Of a stretch of 64,000 bases of DNA, positions 1 to 11,921 are shown one piece after another. The stretch's first letter is position 1, and each line of letters opens with the position of its first letter. The position numbers and the translations under genes were made by a program. Below the pieces are notes generated by a model that was not told the origin of the DNA, ran no database searches, and was given only the letters and a program-made list of their open reading frames with translations. This stretch comes from Metallyticus violacea (Eukaryota; Arthropoda; Insecta; Mantodea; Metallyticidae), in the NCBI GenBank assembly GCA_030762175.1, contig CM060831.1, positions 78,374,501 to 78,438,500 on the forward strand, written 5' to 3'.

Positions 1-1008
1 AGCGGCACCTGGAAAGGGACCTAATAAGAAGAAGAGGATAAATTTATAAAATTATAAGATAGTTTTTAAATACAATTTATTACACATAATTATTTGAAAT
101 ACCAAAAGAAAGTAACGTAAACTGTGACATACTTAAAATGGCATTACACGAAATAAACGAACAACAGCAATAACAGCAGTAAATTATGAAAAATTAACAT
201 TACAAGATTTAAACAAAGGCTCTCACGTGCAGTTCATACCTCAATGAATAAACAATCCAATGAATATGTAAGCAGAAATGCAATACTCTGAAACATCGCT
301 GAATGTTGAAGAAAACAATGGTAAATTTAGTTGAAAGAAAACTCCAGCTTTGCAACTACTAAAATCTAATGTTAAAATACCCGAGTCACTGGTTACGCAG
401 GCAAGAGGTTCCTTGAAATTTCTAATTATCGCACAGGGAGACTCCTGAATGTCTTGCCTACTTCTGTTCAGAAAGAACGCTAGTAGGTGTCTCTCTGTAC
501 TCGGTAGGTAGCAAGACCTACACTTTTGCATGTCCGTTAATGGAGAGGCGCATTATCCAATGAGCGCGATAACTTGCGCCAAGTCAAGCAAATGAAAACC
601 GCCTATGATTGATTTATTCTGTGTTAAAGGAGTATGGAGGAACTTTATCGAGCAGAGAGAAGAAATGTTGAAAAATTTTGGGCAACTAATGATTCAGAAA
701 CAGAATGTATTTGCTGCTCTAATGTATCTTTGATTTAAATTCCTAACGAAAGTCATTCGGTTTCATGGTAGCAGGTCAAGATCTCATAGAAAGGCTACAG
801 ATAAACTAGCATTTGAAATTGGCTGAGTTCGCTACTTTGGATAAAACGCTTTTTGCCTTTCGAGGTAGATGTGGATTTTAATGTACGATGCATGGCATCA
901 AAGTTATTTAAATTTGGCAAAGACAAGGAACAATAACGAAAGACAAAATTCAAGGTTGGTAAATATGGACGATGTAAAATAGAATATGAACAGAATATGT
1001 TGATGAAT

Positions 1009-1208
1009 GAATGATGTTTACGCTCGTTTTTACTACAGAGGCACCACAGGCGATGGACACTGATGATACATGAGATGAAATGATAAATTGGGAAAGGGCA
1101 TGTTTTTAAGGAAGGAAACGTTCCAGGCATAAGTTTAGGGCACCTCTCGGCATTTGCCATTTATGAGCACTGAGGAAAACATGAAAAAACCTCAGTCAGG
1201 AGGGACAT
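1009..1208 (-). mobile_element. SINE-A copy, lacking the tRNA-like head
   Basis: Read on the minus strand, it has the SINE-A body: CCTCAGTC, ATAAATGGCAAATGCC, TCCTTTCCCAATATATCATT-like sequence, and a 3' part with AAAACGAGCG before the end. The tRNA-derived promoter region is missing, which is usual for 5'-truncated copies. Confidence 0.8.
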
Positions 1209-1395
1209 CTTTACTTAGATGTGCTGAATATCATCATAAAGTTAAATTGATTTACACAGAATTTATAGACGCAAACTAGCATTGCATTTAAAAGAAATGC
1301 AATAAAAATTGGAGAACACGTTATATGTTACCTTTAGAATAAAGGCAATTAATATCATAAGAATATTTATAAGATTTGAAATGACTGAGATACCA

Positions 1396-1668
1396 CCACG
1401 GATGGCCGAGGTCGTTAAGGCGCGGACTTGTGAGCGGGAGGTCTGGGATTCGAATCCCGCCTGGTTCGTCCTTCCTGGCTGAGGTTTTTTTTTTTATAGA
1501 AAAACCTCAGTCCTCATAAATGGCAAATGCCGGGGAGCACCCTGAACTTGGTCTGGAACGTTTCCTTCTTTAAAAAATCCTTTCCCAATATATCATTTCA
1601 TCTCATGCATCATCAGTGTCTACCGCCTATGGTGCGTCAATAGTAAAACGGGCGTTAAACACCATTAA
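1396..1668 (+). mobile_element. SINE-A copy, full length
   Basis: The head has an A-box-like TGGCCGAGGTCGTTAAGGCG and a B-box-like ATTCGAATCC, as in tRNA-Ser/Leu. The body shared by all SINE-A copies follows, ending CGGGCGTTAAACACCATT. The family is presumably transcribed by RNA polymerase III and mobilised by a LINE. Confidence 0.88.
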
Positions 1669-2279
1669 AAAAGTTTGAGTCTTAGATCCAATCCATGCAT
1701 TCGTGCAATAAAAATCATCTATCCGTTAAAGGGTTAAAACATGTAAAATAAAATTTATGAAAACATTTCTACTTGTGCAACTATTCAATAATTATGTTTT
1801 ATCGTGTATAAATGTACTAAAAAATTTGTTAGTGAAATTTGGCCTCTAGTCATGTGGTACTTGGTTCATCCACCGCTTATATAGGCGGTCGCTAAAAACA
1901 CGGCCGTTAGACGCACAGCACGGAAAAACTACCAAAAAATAAAAGAAAAAAAAACTGGCCTATTCCCGAGGGAATTGAATGCTGTTCAAGGACGGGGAAC
2001 GCAATATATTATTATATCTTATAAACAATGCGTATACAATAATTAACTTCCGTTCTGATAACATTTTATTTTTCTTCTCTGCTTGGTAATATAGTACATG
2101 CCTTTAATCTAACGTCTGTAAGGACAACATTTTAAAGATGTATTTGTTGCTTTGTATAAAGGAAAACTCGCTGTTAAGAGCTATTAAAAATGTTTGACAG
2201 TACATTCCTATATGTTAAACCGTTTCTATCCCTTGAAAGACAACAGCCAAGGGCAGGCAGCAGTTAGCGTTAAACAGGA

Positions 2280-3110
2280 CTCGATACCTATTCTCAAGAG
2301 TTCAAACGTCTTCTATAACGTGTAATCATCCTGGAAGGTGGTTCAAACTGTTCATCACATAAATTGCTACCGCAAGGCCGCAGACAGCAGGAATATGTTC
2401 GGGACTGTATTAATACAATCAAAGATTTAAACACACTCTGCTTAATCAGCTATAAAGACGGAGATAATGTGCCGGTGTTAATCATAGGGTAGATCCTCCT
2501 TTCGTCTCAACAAATCTTCGGCCGAAGCGTTACAGGAGACCCATTCTTTTCTATAGCACCGCTTGAAAATGACCTTGTGTTTTAATAGAAGAAGACACAA
2601 ACACCGCGGCTGTCATTAAGAGCAAACAGCAAAGCTGTGCGTCGTTTTGCTAGGAAAGTTTCATTTTTCGATATTCAAGGAATGGATTAAGTGGACACAC
2701 AGCTGCTGTTCTGAAAACTCTGCAAGGCTGTATCACACACAAAAGACCACATTTCCATGCAACAAGCACCACAATAATGAAACGGCCTTACGTCGCAAAT
2801 TCTGTTGACTGAAATCAATGTGAAGTGTGTCCCTCAGCATCTACAGTTCAGATTTAACTCCGCGTGACTTTTTCCTTTTTCTTAAATTGAAGAAAACTTT
2901 GTGGTAAGCATTTTCCATCATCAGAACCAGTGGTTAAGGCTGCGGGGGCGATTCTGAAGGACCTGACAAACCTTCTAGCACGACTTTGAAGATTGGTATA
3001 AAATCTGGGAGAGGTGCATTGCATCCAACAGGGACTGCTTTGAAAAAGATCGTCAAAACTATGAGGACAAGTAAATGGTATGTTGTAAAAATTATATTAT
3101 TCTTTATTAG
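2280..3110 (+). pseudogene. Mariner transposase relic
   Basis: Degenerate reading frames on the + strand include a FFDIQG segment (near 2670) and SSDLTPRDFFLFLKLKKTLW (near 2845-2905), the decayed form of the S-P-D-L-x-P-x-D-F-x-L-F-P-K-x-K catalytic segment of mariner transposases. The typical tail follows, with W-x-x-C-I-x-S-N-x-x-x-F-E. Several frameshifts and stops make it non-functional. The termini were not resolved. Confidence 0.65.
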
Positions 3111-4010
3111 ACAGCTCTCGCGTATAATAGTTCCAAAAATTGATACCTTTCGAAAATGAATCTTTGCCTAATTCATATATGTTGTGTGAACACTTGAAAT
3201 AAATTGCGTTATACTCTATGCTACGCTAGTTCACGCCATAAGCGTGACAATATTAATCGTTTAAAACAAGTTAAAATTATTAATAAATTTACTTAAGTTA
3301 TTTCCAGAGCCCAACATTCATTTACAAAATCCGAAATTTGAATACTAGAGCTGTTGTAACTTTGCCTCCCCTCCAAAAAATACTTCCAAATTCAACAGAT
3401 TTATCATTCCATAAAAGCAATATTCCTGAAGGACAAATTTAAGTGTACAAAGGCAAGAAAATAATACACTAAAATTAAGTTATGGCTTCCAGAAAACTGT
3501 ATTAGAATTTTGCATGCATGAAGTTATTTCAGCAAAATCGCACAGACCAGCAGTGTAAGAAATCGTAGGTTCGATCCCTATTTGGCATTTTACCTTATTT
3601 TAATTTCCTTTTTTTACGAATATGTGAAGTTCTCTGTCGCAGTTTTATTTCCAACTTTTGGTAAAATTTATTATTTTGTCTACACGAATAGTCATAGACG
3701 GAGATTTTTCTTATTATGAGTGCAATAAAAGGAGAATAGATAATAAACAAGTGAACATTGCATTCACTAAAAGCTCAGCGAACGAAAACAAAATTTCCGT
3801 ACTTTGATCCCAGCTTTATCGAGATCCCTACGATATAACTTCAACTCTTGAAGTGGGCAACATTTTTGTCGTTTAAGGACTAAGATCTAATCTCTGCCTC
3901 TGTAATATTGATTTATTACCTTCCAAAATACCAAAATTGATATAGTTATCTATTATTTATTGAGCATTTGCGTTAATACTTACATTTCATTTGTTTTTGT
4001 TTATATGCTT
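3110..4010. other. No recognised gene
   Basis: AT-rich. A tRNA-like B-box fragment (GTAGGTTCGATCCCTA near 3567) may be a worn SINE. Nothing else is seen. Confidence 0.4.
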
Positions 4011-4019
4011 TATTTACGT

Positions 4020-4292
4020 TACGGACGCTCTTTAACATCTCAGGTCATCAGCGTCCCATTCAATTCAGGGGTGAAACGGCCGACAAATTTTGCTCAGAGG
4101 TCTCTTCTTTCAAGTTTGAAGTACTTAATCGTGCCGTAAATGTACGACACGGGACCCACGACTTTACTTCCCTTCCGAAGGAAGCCATACTTAGGATATT
4201 TACGTCCGAAATAATCCATCGATCCTGACTGGGTTTGAACCCGCGATCTTGGGTTTAGAAGGCAAGTATGGTTACCATTGCACCACCAGGAA
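4020..4292 (-). mobile_element. SINE-B copy
   Basis: Minus-strand copy. The head has a tRNA-like GGTGCAATGGTAACCATACT and a B-box GGGTTCAAACCC. The body includes GAAGGGAAGTAAAG and GTGTCGTACATTTACGGCAC, and the end is AGAGCGTCCGTAA. Nearly full length. Confidence 0.88.
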
Positions 4293-4299
4293 AGATATA

Positions 4300-5685
4300 T
4301 TTCGTTTGTTTTACTAACCAGGTGTCATTAGGTTAAAACTGTATAGGTTCAGAATTAGTTTAATTTGCCTTGGTACCTTCTTACACCACCACAAAACAAA
4401 ATTATTTGGAAAGGAAATAGGTATTAACGAAATAACACATGCCTAAATCAACAAATACGTAAGTAATTAACCTTAATTATCAATACTTGAAATTCCGTTT
4501 CATAAACATTTATCCGATTTATAAGTAAAGTAAAAACACGGAAGCAACGTATGTATTGTTATAAAAACGAAGAACTCATCTTTAATTCTTTAAAACATGC
4601 AGAACTATATTAATTAGAATACGAAATACAATGCTTTTTTAGAAAATTCAAGATTCTTATATAAAAACAATTTTGAAAAAAATGTTTTTTTGACATGAGG
4701 TTGTTCAAATTCAGAATAAGACCAATATGCTTACAAATAATTTTTTACAACAGGTACAATACATGTGGAAAGGTCAAGGGTTAGTTCTTTACAAAATGGT
4801 TTACCACTTTGGTCTTCGATAGACTGGTTACCCAGAAAATAATAAATAATTTCTGTTCTATTTTAATGATCTGTAATTTGAATTCATATATATGTTGTAA
4901 AGAATAGGAAAATAGGGGAGAGAGAGAAGGAGAGTTCTCTTACAATTTTTAAAAAATAATTCGCATTAAACTTTTGTATGAATCTAGTATTTGTGCTCGT
5001 AAAATTCATTCACATCTCTGAGAGAAGGAATGATGTAAACAAACAACTGGTTTATAAAAAGTTGCCACCTGCTAACAGTAGGTCAAACGAGGTCACTAGT
5101 CAAGGGGAGAGAGGAAAGGCTGTTACAGAACAAAACACGAGCGCACAGTTATGACGGCAAGTTGTTGTCAGATGTTTCCATGGCAACATTCTGCTTCTCT
5201 AGAGTCGTAGGTAATACGCAACATTGCTGTTTTGTTCGCCTTATTCTATTTTAATTGCTTCCCTTCTGTACATTAACTTCCCGATAACTGAGGGCTCCAA
5301 AAAGAACACTTAATAACAGTTCTTGTACCTCAAAGACTCTAAATGTGAATAGCAGCTTTAGGTCTGTATTTATATGCCAATTTTCGTTAATATAACAAAT
5401 TAAAAAAAAAATCGCCCCCCTGCTTTCCATGATTACGAGTTTTTCTTATCTGTTTTTTTTTTTTTTTTAACAAGGCCAATAAAGCATAAATTGTAGGAAG
5501 TTAGACCCCGAAAAGAACGCGTGCTCCAGAATATCTGTTGTTCGGCGTCTTTCACATCAAATCTATACAACTGTTAAAACTGTTGCTTATATCTTTGTGT
5601 ATTAGCGAGGTCATTGATTCCGTTTGCTGTTTATCTCTAAATATGGTTTTAACTAGTCTACAAATAAATGTTTTTATTCATGCAG
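4300..5685. other. AT-rich sequence upstream of the first visible lipase exon
   Basis: No coding exon could be supported. It contains short homopolymer runs (A at 5401-5411, T at 5451-5469). It is probably lipase intron, because the exon at 5686 begins in mid-codon. Confidence 0.4.
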
Positions 5686-5800
5686 GTCAACAGCTGAGAG
5701 CAGCCGTGGAAATATCTCCCCAGACGCTGGTAACGAAAGGAGTACTTCAGCTGAAGTTACTGCATGGGGACACTAGTACTCTGTTTACTCTCAACCAACC
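5686..5800 (+). CDS. Pancreatic-lipase-type gene, third-last coding exon (start of PLAT domain)
   Basis: This 115-nt internal exon lies between a pyrimidine-rich acceptor ending ATGCAG and the donor GTAAGC. The first two bases complete a codon begun in an exon outside or far upstream in the window (phase 1 intron), and the last two bases (CC) are completed by the next exon (phase 2). It encodes about 38 residues, including AAVEISPQTLVTKGVLQLKLLHG. The pattern of a beta strand, then a turn, then K-G-x-L-x-x-x-L-x-G resembles the opening of the C-terminal PLAT/LH2 beta-sandwich of secreted lipases, the domain that binds colipase or lipid surfaces. Identification rests on the three exons together. 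The catalytic hydrolase domain was not found in the window. The upstream 5.6 kb is repeat-rich intron or intergenic DNA. Confidence 0.82.
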
Positions 5801-6470
5801 GTAAGCAGTTCATTGCTTGTATCATGTTCAAGAGCATAAACTTATTTTTGCTTTAATTTGTAAGAATGATTCCTTCATAATACCAGGTGTCTTTTAAACA
5901 GCAAGAACATATGTATAAATTAACAAAAATGTATAGTTTTGGGGCTTAATTCGAAATGTAACAGGTCAAATAGGTATCTCTTTACTTTACTTTTTTGTAT
6001 ATAAACATATTATTGGTTGCACACTGCCAGCTGATTTTGTAAACAAAAAGAATAACTGTGATATTAGCATCGTTTGGGAAGAAACACTTTAGCGTTGATA
6101 TTTGTACATGTTGTGGTATAAACAAGACATTTTACTCTTATAGCAGTACTCGCTATCTGGCTTGAAATATAATGATCCTACCTAAAGTTGGGGTATTGAA
6201 CTCAGTGGACCAGTTTTTCTCTACGTCACATTTCCTAGATACATAATCCTAACACATACCGAGAAACACAACGTGGGTGACAATGTTTTAAAATACACTT
6301 AAAACTAATAAATATGTGATTTTAGCTAATTTTGAGTTGCAGAATTCAATGTAAAAGTCAGTTGTTCCCCATATCACAATACTTTATACTGAGCAAATTT
6401 TAAAAAATGTTACTGGTGAACATTGACATAATTAAATGCAAATAAGAAATGGAGTGTTTTTCGGGTTAAA

Positions 6471-7343
6471 TGTACAGGATGAGGCATTTATAGTCTCGTT
6501 GCCATTTTACTCCGAACCGAAGGAGGAAAACCCAAAAATGCTTCAGACAAAATTTGAAGTGCTCTTAGGGGGACATCAGACATTGATCTTAACTTGCCCT
6601 TGAAATGCCATTCTCAAGGTCATTTGGTTTTTTCAAATGTATTTTCTCTACCGGACAATGGAAAGAGCATTAACTTTTCAGTGTAAAAGTTCTAGTACAT
6701 CTCTCAGCTAGGAACATTATTCTCAGTCAATTCCACTTCGATTTCAATCATGGATATTCGATACACGATCAACGAGAGGATCGATAAGATTTATATTTAT
6801 GGAAAGCTGATAAGAACGCTAGAGCAGCTTGCAACTATACGGAGATCGATATTCTGAAAGAAGACAGTCATTTGTTAGAAATTTTCAACGACGCGAACTT
6901 ATTCTCCGAAAAGGAAGATGGCGCACCAAGAACCATCGAATGAGAGAGCTACTGGGGAAAATTCGGAAGCCGAAATTCCCGTCAACAGGGACACGATTCG
7001 AGAATCTCAAAGGAGAGAGATTAAGCTTCACAATTACCATTCATATCACATTAACTCTCCTATATGATATATGTACAAGAACTTCTTTTATATTGAAAAT
7101 TGAATGCTCTTTGCATTCCCCGATAGAAAATACAACATTCCATTTGAAAAAAATCAAGTTCACCTTGAAATGACCTTGAGAATGGCATTTCAAAGATGAA
7201 ACTTAACGTTAACTTAACTTAACTTAACGTTCGCTATCTCATGACCCCCTATGAGCACTTCAAATTTTGTCTGAAGCATTTTTTTGATTTTTCCTTCGTT
7301 ACGAAGAAAAGTGGCCACGACACTAAAATGCCTCATTTTGTAT
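6471..7343. mobile_element. Deletion-derivative Tc1/mariner-like element with about 260-bp inverted repeats
   Basis: The ends 6471-6730 and about 7060-7343 are clear inverted repeats. Both carry GAGGCATTT, AATGCTTCAGACAAAATTTG and GAAATGCCATTCTCAAGGTC in mirrored order. The right arm has gained a TTAACTTAACTTAAC run (7207-7226). The interior encodes, in broken frames, GDRYSERRQSF ... GRPRT-like ... NRDTIRE ... KLHNYHSYH, which resembles the N-terminal helix-turn-helix (DUF4817-type) of Tc1/mariner-like transposases. The catalytic part is gone, so it would need a transposase from elsewhere. Confidence 0.8.
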
Positions 7344-7835
7344 ATGTGGACATGATGCAGAAAGTACAGTTGAAATTTTACCCTTTATTTTGTTTTGAAA
7401 AGTGTGTCGGTGATGCTCTTCTTTTGTATGATGTTCATCACATTCCTTAAGATGACACAAACACTATCGAAGCGTTCCAGTGCCCTTGATAACGATGTTC
7501 GATAATACAGCGCTCACTCTGCTCATCGCTAGCTGCGCCCAGAAGCCAAGGTGTGAATGTAAAAAGTGCATTTTAGGCGACATTCTACACCCGTGTTCTT
7601 GTAGTTCTCCGACAGATCAAGGAAACATATTTATTATCTTTATTGTTGCCCACAAAGCCATCACCAATTGCTTTGAAAGAAGACCGCGGTAAATATGATA
7701 AGAATTTCAACTCGTGCTCAACCATAAAGCCGCTTTTGGAGAACGTCTTGCCTATCTAGCGACTAAATTTTAAAATCCTATCACTCCTCCCTCTAGAGAT
7801 TATTTTTAAAACTTGTACCATCATAAGAATCTGTG

Positions 7836-8118
7836 ACCGCCACGGGTGGCCGAGGTCGTTAAGGCGCGGACTCGTGAGCAGAAGATCTGGGGTTCGAATC
7901 CCGCCAGGATCGTCATCCCTGACTGAGGGTTTTCGCAGAGTTTCCTCAGTCCTCATAAATGACAAAAGCCGGGGAGGTACCCTAAACTTAGGCCTGGAAC
8001 GTTTTCTTCCATAAAAATCCTTTCCCAATATATCATTTCATCTCGTGTATCATCAGTGTTCATCGCCTGTGGTGCCGCAGCAGTAAAAAGGGCGTTAAAA
8101 CTACTCAAAAAAAAAAAA
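7836..8118 (+). mobile_element. SINE-A copy, full length with A-rich tail
   Basis: Head with GGTGGCCGAGGTCGTTAAGG and B-box GGTTCGAATCCC, complete body, then GGGCGTTAAAACTACTC and an A12 tail. Confidence 0.9.
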
Positions 8119-8664
8119 CGGTAGTTTGCTGTCATTATGCGGTAGTGCTGCTTTCAAGCTGGTTTTACTGGAGTCAATAAAGAACCGCCCTCCTGTGAGC
8201 TATGCTGTACAACTAACTGCCTCACCAAACCATTTACATCTTCACATACAAACTTGCATTCAGCATATCGAAATATTCAGCGAAAGATCTACTTCGTTAA
8301 CTAAAACAAGAACTTTTGATCTCTGGAGCTGGATGGTTACATTGTTGCAAACTCGATCCCAAAAGTTGTTGTAGACGCGGACCAAGTCGTTCAGTTCCTT
8401 TTGTTCTATAAGATGAGACGAAGTGTACCGAGATTGAGAGTGGTGCTCGTCTACAAGTTTCTCTTCTGATTCACTTGGTGTTGTTGAGTCTGACGGAACA
8501 GGCAAGCCCTGGCGCAGATGCACTGAAGACAAATTGGGGAATTTACTTTGCTTGAATACCCTACAACTCTGTGAGGCAGATGTAGCAGTCTTTTGGTTCA
8601 CAGCAAATCATTGGAACAGCGAACGGCGCTTTCCTTTCAACCATTCTGACAGAGCAGAGATACG

Positions 8665-8966
8665 ATTTTTCTTTTTTTGATTGATATATTTGTGGACGCT
8701 CTTTAACATCTCAGGTCATCAGCGTCCCATTCAACTCAGGGCGTGAAACGGCTGACAAATTTTGCTTAAAGGCCTCTCTTTCAGGCTTGAGGTTCTTTAT
8801 CGTGCCGTAAATTACGACACGGGACCCACGGCTTTACTTCCCTTCCGAAGGAAGCCATACTTAGGATTTTTACGCCCGAAAAAATCCATCGGTCCTGGCC
8901 GGGTTCGAACCCGCGATCTTGGGTATAGGAGGCAAATATGGTAACCACTACACCACAAGGACCGAC
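8665..8966 (-). mobile_element. SINE-B copy with target-site duplication
   Basis: Minus-strand copy flanked by exact direct repeats GCAGAGATACG at 8654-8664 and 8967-8977. Head, B-box and body are all present. The duplication shows retrotransposition. Confidence 0.92.
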
Positions 8967-9803
8967 GCAGAGATACGGATTACGCAGAAAACAAGAGGTG
9001 CAAACTATGTCCTCTGTGATCAAAATATAGTTTATATGTCTTCTTAACTAAATCACTGATTGGATTTCTTTGAGTTTTCGGAGTGAATTTCCTGCACACT
9101 TAACAAAAAGTGTCCGGGTGGTTTTCACAACAACGAAATTTACTGGTTGTCATTTATGTTAACTTCTAAACGCCATAAAGCTGTTCTTTGCAGTTGCATA
9201 TTTTCACTGAAATTGAGGACTAGTGAATTTAACCGATTCTATTATCTCCTCAGGTCAAGGTAATCACATTTCCGCAAAGTATCTATGCATTAGTTTAACC
9301 GTAAAACAAAAATCTCCTAAAAGATCACTGGCTTTTTCTAGACATTAGGGATATTTCATGATGCTGAATGAATAAAACATTTTCAGTGAAAGATATTTAT
9401 GAAAGAAAATTTTACATTTGAATTCATAAGTAGGTTCTCTTAATAAGACAAAGTTTTCAACAAATTGAAAAAGACCTGGGTCTTTTCTCTTCCGAGACCC
9501 TCACTTGAAAGTCTTTCAAAAGTCACTTCAAACTTTAAAACGTTTAAATATTATAATAACGGATACCGAATATAAACATACACATTTCTGTTGGGCAAAA
9601 ACTGGGGTTTTGTTTTACATTTTTCTTTGCATTCTACAGTTAATATTTTGTTTTTAAGTTTTTTTTATGCATTTTAACGCTTCTTTTGGGTCACAAATGG
9701 TAGACACTGATAATACACGAGATTAAAATATAAATTGAAAAATTATATTCGGGGGGAGGGGGGAGGAAGCATTCCAGGCCTATCTTTAGAGTATCTCACC
9801 AAT

Positions 9804-10370
9804 GTCGTCGGTCCTGGTGTAGTGATAACCACACTTGCCTTCTAAACCCAAGGTTTTTTTTTTTTTGAGTAGTGTTTAACGCCCGTTTTTACTACTGAGG
9901 CACCACAGGCGGTGACACTGATGATACATGAGATGAAATGATAAATTGGGAAAGGATTTTTTTTTAAGGAAGGAAGCGTTCCAGGCCTAAGTTTAGGTAT
10001 CTCCCCGGCATTTGCCAGTTATGAAGACTGAGGAAAACCTGGAAAAAACCTCAGTCAGGGAGGACGGTCCTGGCGGGATTCGAACCGCAGACCTCCCGCT
10101 CACGAGTCCGTGCCTTAACGACCTCGGCCACCCGTGGCGGTGCTAAACCCAAGGTCGCGGGTTCAAATCAGGATGGATTTTTTCGGGCGTAAAAATCCGA
10201 AGTATGGCTTCCTTCGGAAGGGAAGTAAAGCCGTGAGTCCCGTGTCGTACATTTACGGCACGAAAAAGAACCTCAAGCCTGAAAGAAGAGACCTCTGAGC
10301 AAAATTTGTCGGCCTTTTCATCCGAGACGTAAAAGAGCGTCCTTAAACAAATAAACAAACAAAAAAAAAA
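9804..10370 (+). mobile_element. SINE-B copy interrupted by SINE-A
   Basis: The head begins TCGGTCCTGGTGTAGTG and runs to CTAAACCCAAGG (9853). It resumes with the same 12 bases at 10143 and continues through the body to GAGCGTCCTTAAACAAATAA and an A tail. The part between GGCC and AAAGAGCG is shortened. Confidence 0.9.
9854..10142 (-). mobile_element. SINE-A copy nested inside SINE-B
   Basis: Full-length minus-strand SINE-A with a T-rich (A-tail complement) left edge. It is flanked by the 12-bp duplication CTAAACCCAAGG at 9842-9853 and 10143-10154. It therefore inserted after the SINE-B copy. Confidence 0.95.
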
Positions 10371-10379
10371 AGCAATGTC

Positions 10380-10490
10380 GTTAATGAGGGCTGCGGAAAG
10401 CGTGAAGAAACCTCAGAAGGACGGTCCTGGCGGAGATCGAACCCCAGACTTTCTGTTAATGAGTCAATGCTTTAAGCAGCTCAATCACAG
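10380..10490 (-). mobile_element. SINE-A fragment
   Basis: Contains minus-strand AACCTCAG, GGACGGTCCTGGCGG and GATCGAACCCCAGACTT, the head and early body of SINE-A, badly worn. Confidence 0.6.
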
Positions 10491-11237
10491 GTTGGCAAAA
10501 ACAATTTCATTGGTACTACTACAGGAATTTTAAGTCACAAACAATGATTCTAAAATTAAATGTTTGGTTAAAATGGTTCAATGCAAAGTCTTTTTCGTCC
10601 GAGAGAATTTAAATGCATGATAAGAATGTCCAACGCCCCACTTCTGCAAAACAATTAATTAAATGGGTCTTTGTCGACCATGTCTTTCCAAGTATAGTCT
10701 CCACGACATCGGCCGGTTATGCTGGTTACGGGGTTACCTCTAAGAACGAGTTTTCCTGACATACCTTGCGGCAACTAAAAGATGCTATGTCACAAATCAT
10801 TGTGCATTGCGTGGCAGAAAAAATTGTCTATTTTGAACATATTCCTAATGTTTTGTAACATTTTAATTTTATTGTCTATCCAACACAGTAATTTCTTTTT
10901 CTGTCTGAACTATGGTAAATGCTTTTATAATTATTATTAACAAATGTGCTTAATTAATTTGTTATATGACAGTGCAGTTATAAATATAATATTATTTAAT
11001 GATGCACAGTTGTGAAGTGCAGGTGTTATGCCAGAGAAAAACTTTTTTTTTTCTTGAAAATGTCTCAAGAGAAGGCTTTAGTTGTAATGAATATCCACCC
11101 ATGGTAGTGAAAATAAATGGATTTTTCCTTTTGAAATTATTTTTTTCTGATATTCTGTATTTGCACATTTGATTTTTCAGAGAGAGAGGGGAAAAAACTG
11201 ACTTTGTGAATAATTCTCTCTCTTGAAAATATCGGCA

Positions 11238-11505
11238 GGACCGCCTCGGGTGGCTGAGGTCGTTAAGGCGCATACTTATGACTAGGAGGTCTCTGGTTCG
11301 AATCCCGCCAGGACCGTCCTCCCTGACTGAGGTTTTTTCCAGGTTTTCCTCAGTCCTCATAAGTGGCAAGTGCCAGGGAGGTATCCTAAACTTAGGCCTG
11401 GAACGTTTACTTCCTTAAAAATAAATCCTTTCCCAATATATCATTTCATCTCATCAAAACTGTCCATCCCTATGGTGCCTCTGTAGTATAAACCAGCGTT
11501 AAACA
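11238..11505 (+). mobile_element. SINE-A copy, full length
   Basis: Head with GGTGGCTGAGGTCGTTAAGG and B-box GGTTCGAATCCC. The body is intact and ends CAGCGTTAAACACCATTC. It lies about 150 bp before the lipase exon at 11652. Confidence 0.9.
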
Positions 11506-11651
11506 CCATTCATATATTATATAGTATCGGCAGGAGAAGCTTCTCTAGAACCCACATTATAAACCATTATGAACGCATGCCTAGTAATTATAATATAATT
11601 AAATACAACTTTATGGTTGGTGCAACTGAACTGTGTTTTATTTACTAACAG

Positions 11652-11846
11652 CATAATGGAAGTGATAGAAGGTGGTCGTGAGCTGGCAGTGGTTGCTGCA
11701 GCGCTGCCTGGTAGCGTCAGTGTCAAGAGTACACCCGTTCTCAATGCGACGCTCACCTTTACGCCATCTCGTGGAATGAGGCGCCTGTCTGGACCCCAGG
11801 ATGTGTACATAAACAGAATTTCTGTCTCCGATCACCATGGCAACAG
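11652..11846 (+). CDS. Pancreatic-lipase-type gene, second-last coding exon (PLAT core)
   Basis: This is a 195-nt exon with acceptor ACTAACAG and donor GTAAGG. The first base completes a proline codon (CC+C), then 64 codons follow in the only open frame. The last two bases (AG) join the T of the next exon to give Ser. The product reads IMEVIEGGRELAVVAAALPG, then alternating hydrophobic strands, then DVYINRISVSDHHGN. This matches the middle strands of a lipase PLAT domain, where a strand with I-x-V-x-x-x-x-G-x-x precedes the conserved F-C. Base composition (GC-rich) differs sharply from the AT-rich surroundings, as expected for a conserved exon. The flanking introns are 5,851 and 6,340 bp and are full of SINEs, a deletion-derivative transposon and a foldback element. 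Opposite-strand open frames here are shadows. Confidence 0.85.
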
Positions 11847-11921
11847 GTAAGGTCGTGAAGAAGTATTTTCAAGAAATCTTATTTTATTAAGAGTTACGTT
11901 GTCTTTGAGAATATTCCTCGG

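Larger units (their letters stand above)
5801..11651 (+). other. Lipase intron (phase 2), 5.85 kb, repeat-rich
   Basis: Bounded by GTAAGC and AACAG. It contains a long-inverted-repeat transposon remnant (6471-7343), SINE-A copies (7836-8118; 9854-10142; 11238-11505; a fragment near 10380-10490) and SINE-B copies (8665-8966; the pair split at 9804-10370). The stretches 5805-6470, 7345-7830, 8120-8650, 8980-9800 and 10500-11230 show nothing I recognise. Confidence 0.75.

Noticed and set aside
1396..1470. Possible functional tRNA-Ser/Leu gene
   Set aside because: A and B boxes are present, but the acceptor stem does not pair and the sequence continues into the SINE-A body; the same holds for all other copies.
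7953..8135. Minus-strand open frames over 7756-8135
   Set aside because: They are reverse readings of the SINE-A copy at 7836-8118 and recur wherever that SINE occurs.
11638..11838. Minus-strand open frames opposite the lipase exon
   Set aside because: They have no splice signals, and the + strand exon explains the coding-like composition.
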